Shown here: one piece after another, positions 43,855 through 54,600 of the stretch
How positions within the stretch are numbered: the first letter of the stretch is position 1
Layout of the letters: every line of letters begins with the position of its first letter
Source of the DNA: Plasmodiophora brassicae
Taxonomy: Eukaryota > Endomyxa > Phytomyxea > Plasmodiophorida > Plasmodiophoridae
DNA length: 64,000 nucleotides
Direction: 5' to 3'
Assembly: GCA_039704465.1 (NCBI GenBank)
Contig: JASFAU010000018.1
Coordinates: 310,001 to 374,000 of the forward strand
The notes under the pieces: generated by a model
Database searches by the model: none
Told to the model about the DNA's origin: nothing
The model's input: only the letters and a program-made list of their open reading frames with translations
Position numbers and translations under genes: made by a program

Positions 43855-44376
43855 TCACAGGGCCTTCGCAGGGCACACCGAGTGCACGTTGCAGTGATCG
43901 GCGTCCGATCCGCACCTATGACGCGTCAGAGGACGGCAGGGCGATCGGTTGTTGTACGAGGCGCGTATTACCAGCCGTACTGACTGCAGCACTGGCCGGC
44001 GGCGTGGCAGGCCGCATTGCCGAAATCCGGGCCACAGCGCATATCGTCGCGAGGCGCGGTACGGCATGGCCCCGTCGCCGGCTGCGGAAGCGATTGCGTC
44101 TTGGCCATGTCCGGGGCACATTCCGACCTCCAGTTGCAATGGTACTCATCGACACCGCACCTGCGCGAATACTTAGCACGCGACCCACGAGACGCGTATA
44201 TGCCCTGCGTACCAGCCGTAGTCGGAGCAACACGCGTTGGGCACCAGACAGGACGCGTTCCCATGGCGATAGCCGCATTGGCCATCCGCCCGCGGCGGCG
44301 CCGTGCACTCAGCATCACCCAGGGAAACAAAGGCGGCGGCCAGCACCACGATCGCTAGCATTGTCGACGACGACAT
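43855..44376 (-). CDS. Secreted protein with two CBM18 (hevein-type) chitin-binding domains
   Basis: Signal peptide SSSTMLAIVVLAAAFVSLGDA, then two eight-Cys type-1 chitin-binding domains. Exons 44376-44213, 44160-43972, 43915-43855 total 414 nt, 137 residues. Domain 1: QCGYRHGNASCLVPNACCSDYGWCG...YHC...CAP; domain 2: RCGPDFGNAACHAAGQCCSQYGWCG...DHC...CPA. The aromatic ligand residues (Y-G-W, Y/H) are present. In each domain an intron splits the Trp codon of CC-S-x-Y-G-W/CG. No catalytic domain follows, so it is a pure lectin-like chitin binder, plausible for wall binding or chitin masking. Confidence 0.92.
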
Positions 44377-44680
44377 CGCTTTTTCTGAATGAAGAACTCC
44401 TGCTCGGTCCTGGCAGACTACTCGTCGCTGTAGGCGATCTTCGGATCCTCGTTACGCTACCGGCGCGCACTGCAGCAGTACGACACGCGCACAGCACGTA
44501 ACGAATCGTGCGACGCTCGAATCTGCAGATATCGTGCGAGAGTCTGTGACAGGAACGTCGGGCGGACGCCGCGTGCGAATTTGGCGTGACTGTGGCCGGG
44601 GCACTATTTCTGTGCCCCGGCCCGCCGCTGGACGGCATCCGTCAGCGGCAGCCTCGACAGCAACGGGTCAGGCAGATCAG

Positions 44681-46325
44681 ATGCGGCCATGCTGCTCGGC
44701 GCTGCTGCTGACCGCGCATGCCGGCCTTCTTCAGGCCATCGCCGCTGCATTGGAAGTCGGCACCGGCGATCACGCCCTGACAGTCAATTCGCCGGCCTTC
44801 CTGCGGAACGACGCCGACCAGTTCGACGTCGAGGGATGCCTTACCGTTGGCGTTTGCCGGTCCGGCGCTTGCGACTGCGTCATGTTTGTTGTACCCGACG
44901 CCGATGTGGTCGCCTCGATTCTCCGGTACATGCGTTCCTGCAGCAATGCCAAATGCGCCGGTATCGTGGTCCAGGGCCCGCCCTCCCTGGGTCGCTTGTC
45001 AACGTTCTTCCACGCGATGGCCCGCGGTACAAGGACACCCGACGTCCCTGTCGTGGAGGTTAGTGCACGGGACGGCATGCGAATTCGTGATCACCTTCAG
45101 GTGGGTTCGCGTTGCACCGCGCTCTGTGTGACGTCTTTCTTATGGGTCCCGACCCAGGCGCATCCAGGTGATTATGCAAAGATCAGGTCAGATGACCGCA
45201 ATGCTGTCCGTCTGATGTATCGGTCGCTGGGATACCGAGTCTACTGTTCCGCGTTGTGCATCGGGAACCTATTCCTGCTGATTTCCATGGTGCGATGGAT
45301 GTGGCGAATCGCTCGGGGGCCGCGTTACCGCCACGGGGACGGGACCGACGTCTGGATCATCGTCTGCCTGATGCTGTCTGCAACGACCCAGATCGCGAAC
45401 TGGCTGGCGAATGCCGTTTCTCACCGAGTGCCTGCAGTCGCCTTCATCGTTTCGTTCTCGGCATTGCCTTCAGTTACCATGATATGGTTCGTCGGATTTC
45501 GGATGTCCCACAACGTAGCGTTAACTCGTGGTGGTCAGGATCCTCTTGGCTGCAGTGCTGTTGGCGGTAACGACTACGAGAGTCGCGAACCGTCTTTGCG
45601 GTAGCGATCCGACTTGGCTGTGTTCCACCATGGCCCTGGTTGTCATGCTAATCGTCCTGGTCGTTGTCAACTGGGCAATGGTCATGATACCACTGCTGCG
45701 ATCCCGTCCATACGAGCGGTCGATCGCTGTCGGGAACGCCATTGTGGCGTTCGCCATGGTCTGCGCATCACTGACGCTGCTGTTGCGGGCCCGATTCATC
45801 AGGAAAACATTAATGACGACTGTGAACATCATGGCCGTCCGCTGGACGGACGAACTCGTCTGCGACCGTCGCCTGCAGATCAACCTGGTCCTGGCCAGTG
45901 GTACCGTTCTTCTCCTTCAGTCGTTCATGGATGTCTACCGGTTCGCGTTCTGCTTCCAAATTGAACTAATACCACACCTCGACTACTTTAACGAAGGTCG
46001 GTGTCGTTCGTCTTCGGTGCCGACGTGCCGCTGACCGTTCGTACTAGTGACAGAGATAATGGCCGGTGCCTGCTACCTAGTCGTCATCGCGTCGATGTCA
46101 TTGGCGGTCATCGAGCCGGTCGCCAGGGTAGCCGATGACAAGGCCGCAGACGAAGGCGACGCTTGGCAATGGAACCACATCCAGACGGACGCCTTCCTAT
46201 TCCGACATGGATCTGTCGACCGGCCATCCACGGGCAACATGTCGGAACAGGTCGTCCGCCTTCTCGATCGGTTCCGTCTGTTCAGAAGACTCCCACCCCG
46301 TCTAATACAGTTATCATCGTTCTAG
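44681..46325 (+). CDS. PA-domain-like seven-transmembrane protein
   Basis: Exons 44681-45530, 45583-45996, 46048-46325 total 1542 nt, 513 residues; the first donor could also be at 45534. N-terminal signal-like stretch (CCSALLLTAHAGLLQAIAAAL) precedes a Cys-rich ectodomain of about 160 residues with CDCVMFVVPDADVVASILRY, KCAGIVVQG and DVPVVEVSARDGMRIRDHL, the strand pattern of protease-associated (PA) domains. Seven hydrophobic segments follow: around YCSALCIGNLFLLI, VWIIVCLMLSATTQ, VAFIVSFSALPSVTMIWFV, ALVVMLIVLVVVNWAMV, AIVAFAMVCASLTLLL, NLVLASGTVLLLQSF and ACYLVVIASMSLAVI, then a short tail. No known PA-containing family with this topology comes to mind (PA-TM-RING has one helix, SPP-like nine). 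Receptor function is inferred from topology. Confidence 0.7.
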
Positions 46326-46416
46326 AAATGCCTGCAGCGAATTCGTGCTGCGCAACACATTCCCAAGACGATCCGCTGGGCAGAATGCACGTCCTGCACG
46401 ATCAAGTTTCATTAGG

Positions 46417-46547
46417 TACGACTCGATGCCGCTTTCGCGTTCCCAATAGGCAAGTCATATATGCAACGAGGATTGTACGCCCTGCACGGTCAAGTTTCTG
46501 CATATATGGTTTTCCTATTGGGAGCGCGAAAGCGGCATCGAGTCGTA
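46417..46547. repeat. 49-bp inverted repeat (hairpin)
   Basis: Arms 46417-46465 and 46499-46547 are reverse complements with about four mismatches, separated by a 33-nt spacer. Shared core: CGATGCCGCTTTCGCG and CCCAATAGG. A short direct repeat CCTGCACG(A/G)TCAAGTTTC occurs just before the left arm (46394) and again in the spacer (46481). The structure could be the remains of a small foldback/MITE-type element. Confidence 0.85.
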
Positions 46548-46549
46548 TC

Positions 46550-48480
46550 GATGCCAGCTGGTTGTGCCGCCGCACAGTGGTTGATATCGATGAAATGCGG
46601 CGCGTAGGGCGTGGCTCGCAGTCGCCGTTCCTTGATGTTACGCGTGGAGACGCCCTCCTGCTGGGCAAGGCGTTCGTCCCCCTGCGCCAGGATGATGGAA
46701 CGCAAAGTGGCGAAGTCGTCGCGCCGTGCAACAGCTGGGCACGGCGAGCCGATATAATCAGCAGCTGGGCCCGGCGAGTCGTACTCGTCCTCGTCCGACC
46801 ATCTGCCCATACTGTTGTCCATACTGTCGACGTTGATAGTGAACACACTCAGGCTCGACGTTCGACCAGCAGCCGACCAGCCAGACGGGCAGAATGACGC
46901 TGGGGCGTCGACTCAGCGGACGACAACGCGTCAAAGCGGGCGTCACGTTACACATTACACCGACTCGGGTCTCCGCGTCGTCGGGGTCACAGTCTCACAG
47001 AGCGACCATGGCACGTTACTGTACGTAAATCGGCCAGACACGGGATGGCGCGCGGGATACCTACGGGATACCCATAAATTCGGTTTATCCTGGCACTGGT
47101 TGCTGTGGCCAGCCCGTCGTTATGTGTAACAGCGCTGACTGAGCACACGTGTATGGTGGCAGCGCGACCTTGTGGTTCCCAATCACAATTTCCTGGTTGT
47201 CTGGATGGGCTCCATTCGCGACGTTGACGCTGCCTCATTGTCGGGCACCGTCCAGATGGGGACCGGGCTGCGACAGGCTGGGGGGCTCACAACAAAACAT
47301 TCGCAGGTATATCAGACCAACGAACGGGTGTTGTGTCCATCAGCAACGATGAATGGAAAGCGTGATGCCCCAGAACCATTACCGATGATTTCATGGGCTG
47401 AGGACGGCAAGATGGTCCTGAATCCCAACGCGCCGTGCCACCGTCGCGGTCAAAACGTCCCAAAACGTTCAGGACGGCGCGTACCAAGTTGGACGATTTC
47501 CTGGAAGCGGCCGAACGTCGCGAAGGTGTGTGCAACCTGCAATATGGTAGTGTGGGCATTGGTCCTGACTTCGTGACGCAGGCAGGCCAGCACCGTTGTC
47601 ATACGACGACCGTCCGCGCCGAGGCTGGCAGCGACCAGTTGCGCCGAATTTTCGCATGGGTCCGGACGACCGTCAAGCGAAAGAGCGACACCATCAAGCA
47701 GTATGTGAACCAGCTGCACGTCGACCTCGTATATAGGACGCTGCACGTATCGTCTTACTGTACGTGTTTGCGCTCCGAGTGGACAGTCGCCGTCAGCGAG
47801 CTCCTGAAGGAGAATGCGAAGGAGCGACACCTGCAAGGTCTTCCGCAAGAATCGCACGCGACGTCGTCCACGGAGCAAGGTTGGATCATCATGATTCATG
47901 ACAGACGCTTTTGCTGACCTGGACACGCCTATCGGCTTTGCGCAGCTGTAAGTGCGATGCATTATCATTGCGTTTCTCGTGTCGATTCATCAACTAAGTA
48001 ATAATTCGTGTTCAGAGGCGCACTCAACGCAGCGGTCCTGTTAATGGGGCGCATAGCCGGCGTAACAGGGTTTAAACAAACCCGGGAGAGCCTACGTATC
48101 ACGTGACAGGGGCCTGATGCAGAACGCTGTCTACCGCATCAAGACGACATCGTCATTACTGATTGGCATAGCAGAATCTGTTATGGACGACAACCCACTG
48201 CGCGGCCGCCTGCCCTTGTGGGTGTACAGCATCCGGACCGTCGGCCCACTCGCTGAAGAAGACGTCGTCGAACCGTTTCTGTTCCGCGAAGCTCACAACG
48301 AGGCGACGTTCTTCGACGGCATCTTGCAGACGGCGTATTCGGTTACTGAGGCTCACAAGCTCGGACATCGGATGCAGACTGGTTCTCGAGACGGCCAATC
48401 ACGCTGGCTACAACCGCGAACGCAACATTGTGATCGGCCAACATCTGAGGCGCATCTAGGTGGAATCACAGGTAATCCTG
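46550..48480. other. Accessory region with unassigned coding-like segments
   Basis: Several open segments show coding-like composition but I cannot join them: plus strand 47172-47576 and 47435-47917 (KLDDFLEAAERREG, then QLRRIFAWVRTTVKRKSDTIKQYVNQLHVD and AVSELLKENAKERH), and 48181-48400 (NPLRGRLPLWVYSIRTVGPLAEEDVVEPFLFREAHNEATFFDGI). Minus 46490-46846 has DDFATLRSIILAQGDERLAQQEG and runs into the hairpin. No domain recognised. It may be one decayed or multi-exon gene. Confidence 0.3.
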
Positions 48481-48550
48481 GTAACATACTCTATCACGAC
48501 ATCATTCTCATGGCAATGTCTCATGAGGTTGAGTTCGTCACGAGCGGGTG

Positions 48551-49625
48551 TCGATGGAGGAGACTCCTGCGCATTGGGGCTGTCGTTCTACAGCAGATCC
48601 GCTGCTTTCTGAAGCAGATATTCGTGTGCCGGTATTGTTCTCGGCGCCTACAGGAACTGATCCTATGCCGACTGCGTTACCGACCACGACATCGACAAGC
48701 CTCATGAACAGAGTCGCGAATATCGTCCAGCCGAAATGTCAAGTTTAGGCATGAGCCGGGTGACAACCGTGCCGACGTGTCCCAGATCCTGCTAGCGGTC
48801 TAGAGCCTTGTTCGTCTTCCGTCATCGTTGAACGTTACCGTTGACCCACCGGGCGGGATGCCGGCGACGTCGACAGACATGTCCGCATGTTTATTGCCTT
48901 ACCCGAAGGAGTTCGTCCATATTCTACGCAACCAGTCCGCACGAAACGTCTTTATCGCATGGCATACGACAGGCCTACAGAAGGCCTCCCTACAGCATAG
49001 CCTGCCGGTAGAGCAGCGACAACCTGCAGCTCGCATCGGGTACCGGTTAAAACTTGTTCTGCCCGTCTTGCTTCACTTTGCTGATGACAAGGTCCCGCCT
49101 CGTCCGATCGGCGATCCCGAAGCCATTCGAGAATCGCTCCAGCGCCTCTATGCTCTTGCTGTTCGCGCTGAGACTGAACAGCAAGACGGGCATAAGAAGT
49201 TTTAACCGGTACCTGGTGCGAGCTGCAGGCTGTCGCTGGTCGACCGGCAGGCTATGCTGTAGGGAGGCCTTCTGTAGGCCTGTCGTATGCCATGCGATAA
49301 AGACGTTCCGAGCGGACTGGTTGCGTAGGTGGACGAACTCCTTCGGATAAGGCAAACAATCTTCGCGACTTCGTTCATGAGGCTTGTCGATGCCGTGGTC
49401 GGTAACGCAGTCGGCATAGGACCAGTTCCTGCAGGCGCCGAGAACAATACCGGCACACGAAGATCTGCCTCAGAAGGCAGCTAGAACGATAGCCCCAATG
49501 CGCAGAAGTCTCCTCCATCCACACAGGCATGCGGGCATGCATGTCTGCCGACGTCGCCGCTATGCCGGCCAGTGGGTCAACGGTACCGTTCAACGATGAC
49601 GGAAGACGAGCAGGGCTCTGGACCG
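48551..49625. repeat. Scrambled inverted duplication
   Basis: Three blocks occur twice in opposite orientation around a spacer of about 105 nt (49075-49179). Plus-strand order is A (48551-48723), B (48797-48890), C (48893-49074); the right half, read as reverse complement, is in order B (49545-49625), A (49375-49540), C (49180-49356). The C blocks share 18-40 nt runs with no mismatch (for example TCGCATGGCATACGACAGGC). Both copies have open but unrecognised frames. Order differs between arms, so this is not a simple palindrome. Confidence 0.85.
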
Positions 49626-50163
49626 CTAGTTGCGCTCCGACCTGCTACTCTGATTGACGCAACGTCCAGGTTGCCTGTCGACTGCTGTAATCGATCGTGC
49701 GCCCCTCCCCCTGACCCAGCACCCTGCATCGATGATGGTGGGCCGACCAACCAAGGGCGTCTCCGAGCTCCCCGTCTGCATGTCGAGCGGCGCCTGCCTG
49801 CCCTGCAAATCATCCAGCAGGGCGGCGGCGCCCATCGCCTGTTGTCGGCGGTCGGCAGGCGAACGCCTGCCTGGCCGTCGAACCGCCGCCTGCATCCCTG
49901 CCGGGGTATCGCCACAACCAGAACCGTTCCGTACAAGCATACGTTGTCGACACGCTCGTACAGCGGCCCTGCAGGTCCTCCTGTCGTCAGCAGGGCACCG
50001 AACGGCAACGTCGGCCGCTATCGGTGCAGGGCGGGGCGCCTCTCGCTGGTCGAGGGCAGTGACGTCGCCCCCGGGTCCCCAGCTGCTCAGCGACGTCATC
50101 GATCCACCGTCCGCCAAACGATCGCGACGTCCCCCGGGTGTATCCCTATCTTCACATGAACGA
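49626..50163. other. Ambiguous GC-rich region
   Basis: Both strands are open for 140-180 codons here (minus 50101-49626; plus 49654-50202). Neither has a recognisable motif, and GC bias alone can keep both open. I do not choose a gene. Confidence 0.35.
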
Positions 50164-51340
50164 TCACTTGCGGCGTGGGTTTATTGCATGGGCAGCCGGT
50201 GACTTGGCGTATCGTGGACGTTCGCTGGCGGTGGCTATAACGCTGCGCCATGAATCTGGGCGTCTGCGCCTGACAATCATACCGTTCTTCTTTACCACCG
50301 CTGGTCTCGGCCGGACCGCAACAGACACGTCGGCCCCAGCACGCGGGAACCATTGCTTGAGTAAGACGTCAGGGCGGTGCGAGTGAAACAGAATCGTGCA
50401 CGTGTCCAGCATTTTCCGGTAATAGTACCAGAAGGCATCCACAGTGCCATCCAGGGCCGCGTTACGCACGACGATCCACTCATTGTTGTCCATGACCGAC
50501 AATGACCCATGGTACAAGTTGACATCCGCCAGAAGGCGCTTGAGGTGCTCCCGTAATGACGGGTCGAGCGGGATATCCGGCAGACTGTCCTCATTGCTGG
50601 GCGTCACCGTGAAGACCAGCGTGGATTCGCTGTTCAACAGCCCTCGCGTGTTCGCCAGTTCCTGATGCACCAAGTTGAGCTCCTCGATAGACGCCAGGAT
50701 GCGGAGACGTCGCCGGGATGAATGGACCCGTCTGCCTGCCTCGCACGAACAATGACCTGGAATGGCGTCTTCCGGTACGAGCTGACAGGGTATTTGTCCT
50801 CATCCGAGCTAGACCGCATCATCCGACTCTAACTGAAGCGATCCGTCACGAAGATGTCGGGATGGAACATTTTGTCCACACCCTTCGGGACCGGAATGTT
50901 CTTGCCCCGGGCGTGGAAACAAACGGCGTTGCAGACGATGTCGTTCAGGCGTCGCAACTGGCGGCGATTCCCGTCGCCTCGAACCTGACCCAGGAATTCA
51001 TCGCGATACGAAGACACATCGGTCTGCAGGGGCGACGGATCATCAACGCAAACGTCCTACACGTCCTGTCAGTTGTTTGTGATCCATGCACTTAAGACGC
51101 AGCCCGACACCACCTGTTCCTGCTCCTGCTCTTGTTGCTGCTCCTGGACCTGTTCGCGTCCTTCGTCGAACGGCGCGCCATCGGGGCATTGCTCGTCGAC
51201 CAACGGGAACCCGGCAATAGCGGCACTGATCGGGTCCCGAAGTCGTCGCGTTCGCCAAGCGAGAATATCGTCGACACGCGGGCGCAGTTGAGAAGAGCAT
51301 CTCGACGCCACGTCCGCGCAGGCAAGTGTGGGGACGCAAC
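50164..51340 (-). CDS. Unrecognised multi-exon gene
   Basis: Three coding-like segments on the minus strand separated by plausible short introns: 51300-51110 (LVDEQCPDGAPFDEGREQVQEQ, ending in a Gln/Glu run), 51030-50829 (SSYRDEFLGQV, LNDIVCNAVCFHARGKNIPVPKG, MFHPDIFVTDRF) and 50730-50164 (RLRILASIEELNLVHQELANTRG, DPSLREHLKRLLADVNLYHGSLSVMDN, DAFWYYYRKMLDTCTILFHS). The last is helical and well-formed. The start and exact splice sites are not settled and no family is recognised. Confidence 0.42.
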
Positions 51341-51650
51341 CTAAAACGCTACTGCAATGTGGCGGCCTATCAACTCGCTCGACGTGCTTTTGGAAATCGC
51401 TGAATCAGGGGAGAGGGTCGACATCATGCATGAGCGACAACGCTCGTCTTCAACGTAAATACTGCCGGTTTCCATGCAATGCCGCGAACTCCGCGCGACG
51501 CGCATGCATGCAGCCTCAGGCAGTGGCCACTGTGCCCCACCCCAAAATAGACCTGCGCAAAAAAGGCGGTGTCCGCGTCCCCGCTCGTCTCGTCGTCAGA
51601 CCTCATGAGTCATGACGGAAATAGCGCGCGGTTTCAGGATCAGTGCCACC

Positions 51651-54600
51651 ATGCGTGTTCTATGGAGTGGGTGCTGGGGCGTCCTTGTCCTGGTTTGCAC
51701 CATCCCAGCTGAGTCAATGCACGACACCGCACGTAATGATGACGTCCTGACGCGGCTGGAGCGGCTGACGATCGAACAACTGGTCATCGCGCTGGACGAC
51801 CACGCTCAATTGAGCTCCTTGCGGAGATCGCTTGCGACGGTCGTGTCTCCTTCCCAGGTTGCAAACGCCTTACAGTGGAAGTTGGCAGCATTATCAGCAT
51901 CTGACAAGATCGACCATCTTGCCTTCGTCCGCACCCGGGCTCATATTCCAGGCATCGACAATCTCATCATCGAAGCCGTCGTGTCCGTCATGCGCGAGGT
52001 TCGGAACATTGATGCGAATAGGCTCCTAGACCTTGCGTGTATCGTCTCGGAAAGCCTAGCATTTAGTTTTTTTACGTCGTCGCTGCTCCGATCTTGCATC
52101 TCTGCAATCATCCCTGCCGTTCCGACGCTCGACGACGTGCAATTGGATCGCCTTACCCGTGTGATCGAACGGAAATACCCCTTGATATCGCGGCAAGTCA
52201 TGGACGTTACACTGTCCAACATACATTCCTTCGAGAACAGGTCCAGCGGCGTCGTCGCAATTCTTGACCATGTTGTCGCCAGCGTTGATATTGACGTCGT
52301 GTACCCATTGTTCGACGCGGCGGCCCCGGTTCTGGCCAGAAACTTGGAGTCCCTCAACGCGTCAGAGGTGGCAAAAATGATGCTTCTGTACGCCAGGGTA
52401 GGCGTTGGACCGATCGTTCCACCAGGCACTCCAATCACTACTGACGTGTATTGGGCCGACCTGACGCTATTATTCCCGGACCTGCCACGACAGATCGTTG
52501 GCGGTCACCAACGTATCACGCGTAACGTTTCTGGCCTGTTTGACACCATCGTGCAATGGGCGCTTTTGCATTCCGCCGAATTATCCATCGACGATGTCGC
52601 CAAGCTGTTGATATCGTTTCGGCGGGCCCGTCGGGAGTCAGCCGTGCTTTTGGGCCATTTCGCGCCCCAGATCGAACGGCGACTCTTACCGGGTGACGTT
52701 GACGTCGAGACACGCTGCATGCTGGCCATTGCATATCGAAATGAGGCGACGGTTCCTGGCAACCTTGACTTCGATCCGAGCTGGGACCAGGACGATGATG
52801 TTCGTATTCAGAGAAGGGTTGTCTACAGATTGGTGCCATTCCTCAGGACGAGTAAGATCCCTCTGATTGTGTCGTCTGCCGAATTCGCTCTGCTCCGGTA
52901 CCGGTACGCCATAATTTCCGAGGTAGTACGAGTTCGGGCAACCGAGTTCGGATACTTGTCATGCCGCCACATGGCGAAGCTCATCGCCATATTCGTTAGG
53001 CATGGCTATACGGACCACTTCGGCTTCGTTCGGGAAGTCATCATCGAGATGATGACAGGGACGTTATGGGCGCGGAAGAACCTGGCCGACCTGGTCGATG
53101 CGCTCGTGACGTTAGCCGAATCTGGTGTTAACGCCTCGATGCTGTACGACGTTTTTACCATGGCCCTGTTCAGGGATGTCGGCTTTATAGATCCTGTGTC
53201 CACGTCGAGGATCATGTACGCGTTCGCCCTGGTCGACCTGCCCCGTTACGCCATCGGGCTCCTCCCCCTCCTCGTCAACGTCACTTTCGACGGCCTATCC
53301 CCACACATGATCACGAACCTGAACAGCTGGCGAATGGTGATGCCAGATGAAGAATACGATGACATAATGGCCGACTATCCTGGTGCACTTGCTGACCTCT
53401 TCAATCGATGCTTTCACTGGGTTCGCGGCCAGCCGCCAATGGACGGTGCGCGCCGTTGCCCTCGTACCGGGTGCATTATCGACGCGGTTGTTGACGAATC
53501 TACCGTTCTTGTCGTGTACAAGTGGAAAAATGACCCTATTGCCCGCCTTCGTCATCGGTGTCTTGCCCGGCACGGTTGGGTCGTCAAATTACGCCATTTC
53601 GGAGGTAGTGGCGAGAACCTGGATGTTCAAGTTGAAAAGTGGGATGCTCTACACCACGCTGTTGGACGCGGTGTACACGCTCGTGTCGACGCTGTGCTCA
53701 GAGGCTTCAAACGTCAATGCGATGAGGTGTCGACATGGACACCGATGCATACGTTGGCCCAGTTCGGGCGTGGGGACACACGCGAACTGATTGATCGACT
53801 GAAATTCCTGTTCTCACCGGACGCAGAGACTCTGGATGGCCAAAGTCCTCTTGATGTCGCACGTGTCAACAACCATAGGGATGTCGCCGACGCTCTAGTC
53901 CAGGCGGGTGGTTCGCCCGGGAGTGCACCCAAACTGCACCTGATTTCTCTACCGGAACGGCCCAATGCCCCGACACTGTCCCTGTATGTCAGGCAGCGAT
54001 GCCGACGCGGGCCACGGGAGACGTTTCTTCAGAGCTTCCGCCAGATCGACAGCCGGCCGCTGACGTCCAGGATGGAATCCGCTCTCCATTTTGTCGTGCG
54101 CCATGAAGCTGACATAGGCACCGTCGAGGGTACAACGGAGGCGCTGGTCGTGGCTGGAGTCTCTGTACACGCCCTTGATGTCGATCGACGTACTGTGCTG
54201 CACGAGGTCGCACGGCGAGGGTGCTCTGAGAACCTGGTCGGCTTTCTTATCGAGCACGGCGCATTGGTTGACGCTCAGGACTATAAAGGTCAGACACCCC
54301 TGCACCTGGCCGCCGACAACGGGAGGAGGGAGGTCGTTAATCGCCTCCTCGATCGAGGAGCCCATATCGACGCCATCGACCGACAGGGTCGCACTGCTCT
54401 GCACCTGGCTGCCGATAGCGGTCGACTCGATGTAATCGACATCCTGATTCAACGCGGCGCTAACGACACTGTCGTCGACAGCCAAGGATGCCAACCGGTC
54501 GATGTTGTCATGGATGAGCGGGCCCGTTCTTTCCTATCGAATGCAATTCGCGAGCGTCACTCGGCTCCACGTCAATGCGAGATCGCCGTAACGCCTGGTG

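Noticed and set aside
49626..50163. A plus-strand Cys/Ser/Pro-rich protein of about 180 residues
   Set aside because: The opposite strand is equally open over the same interval and neither shows a signal peptide, domain or splice logic.
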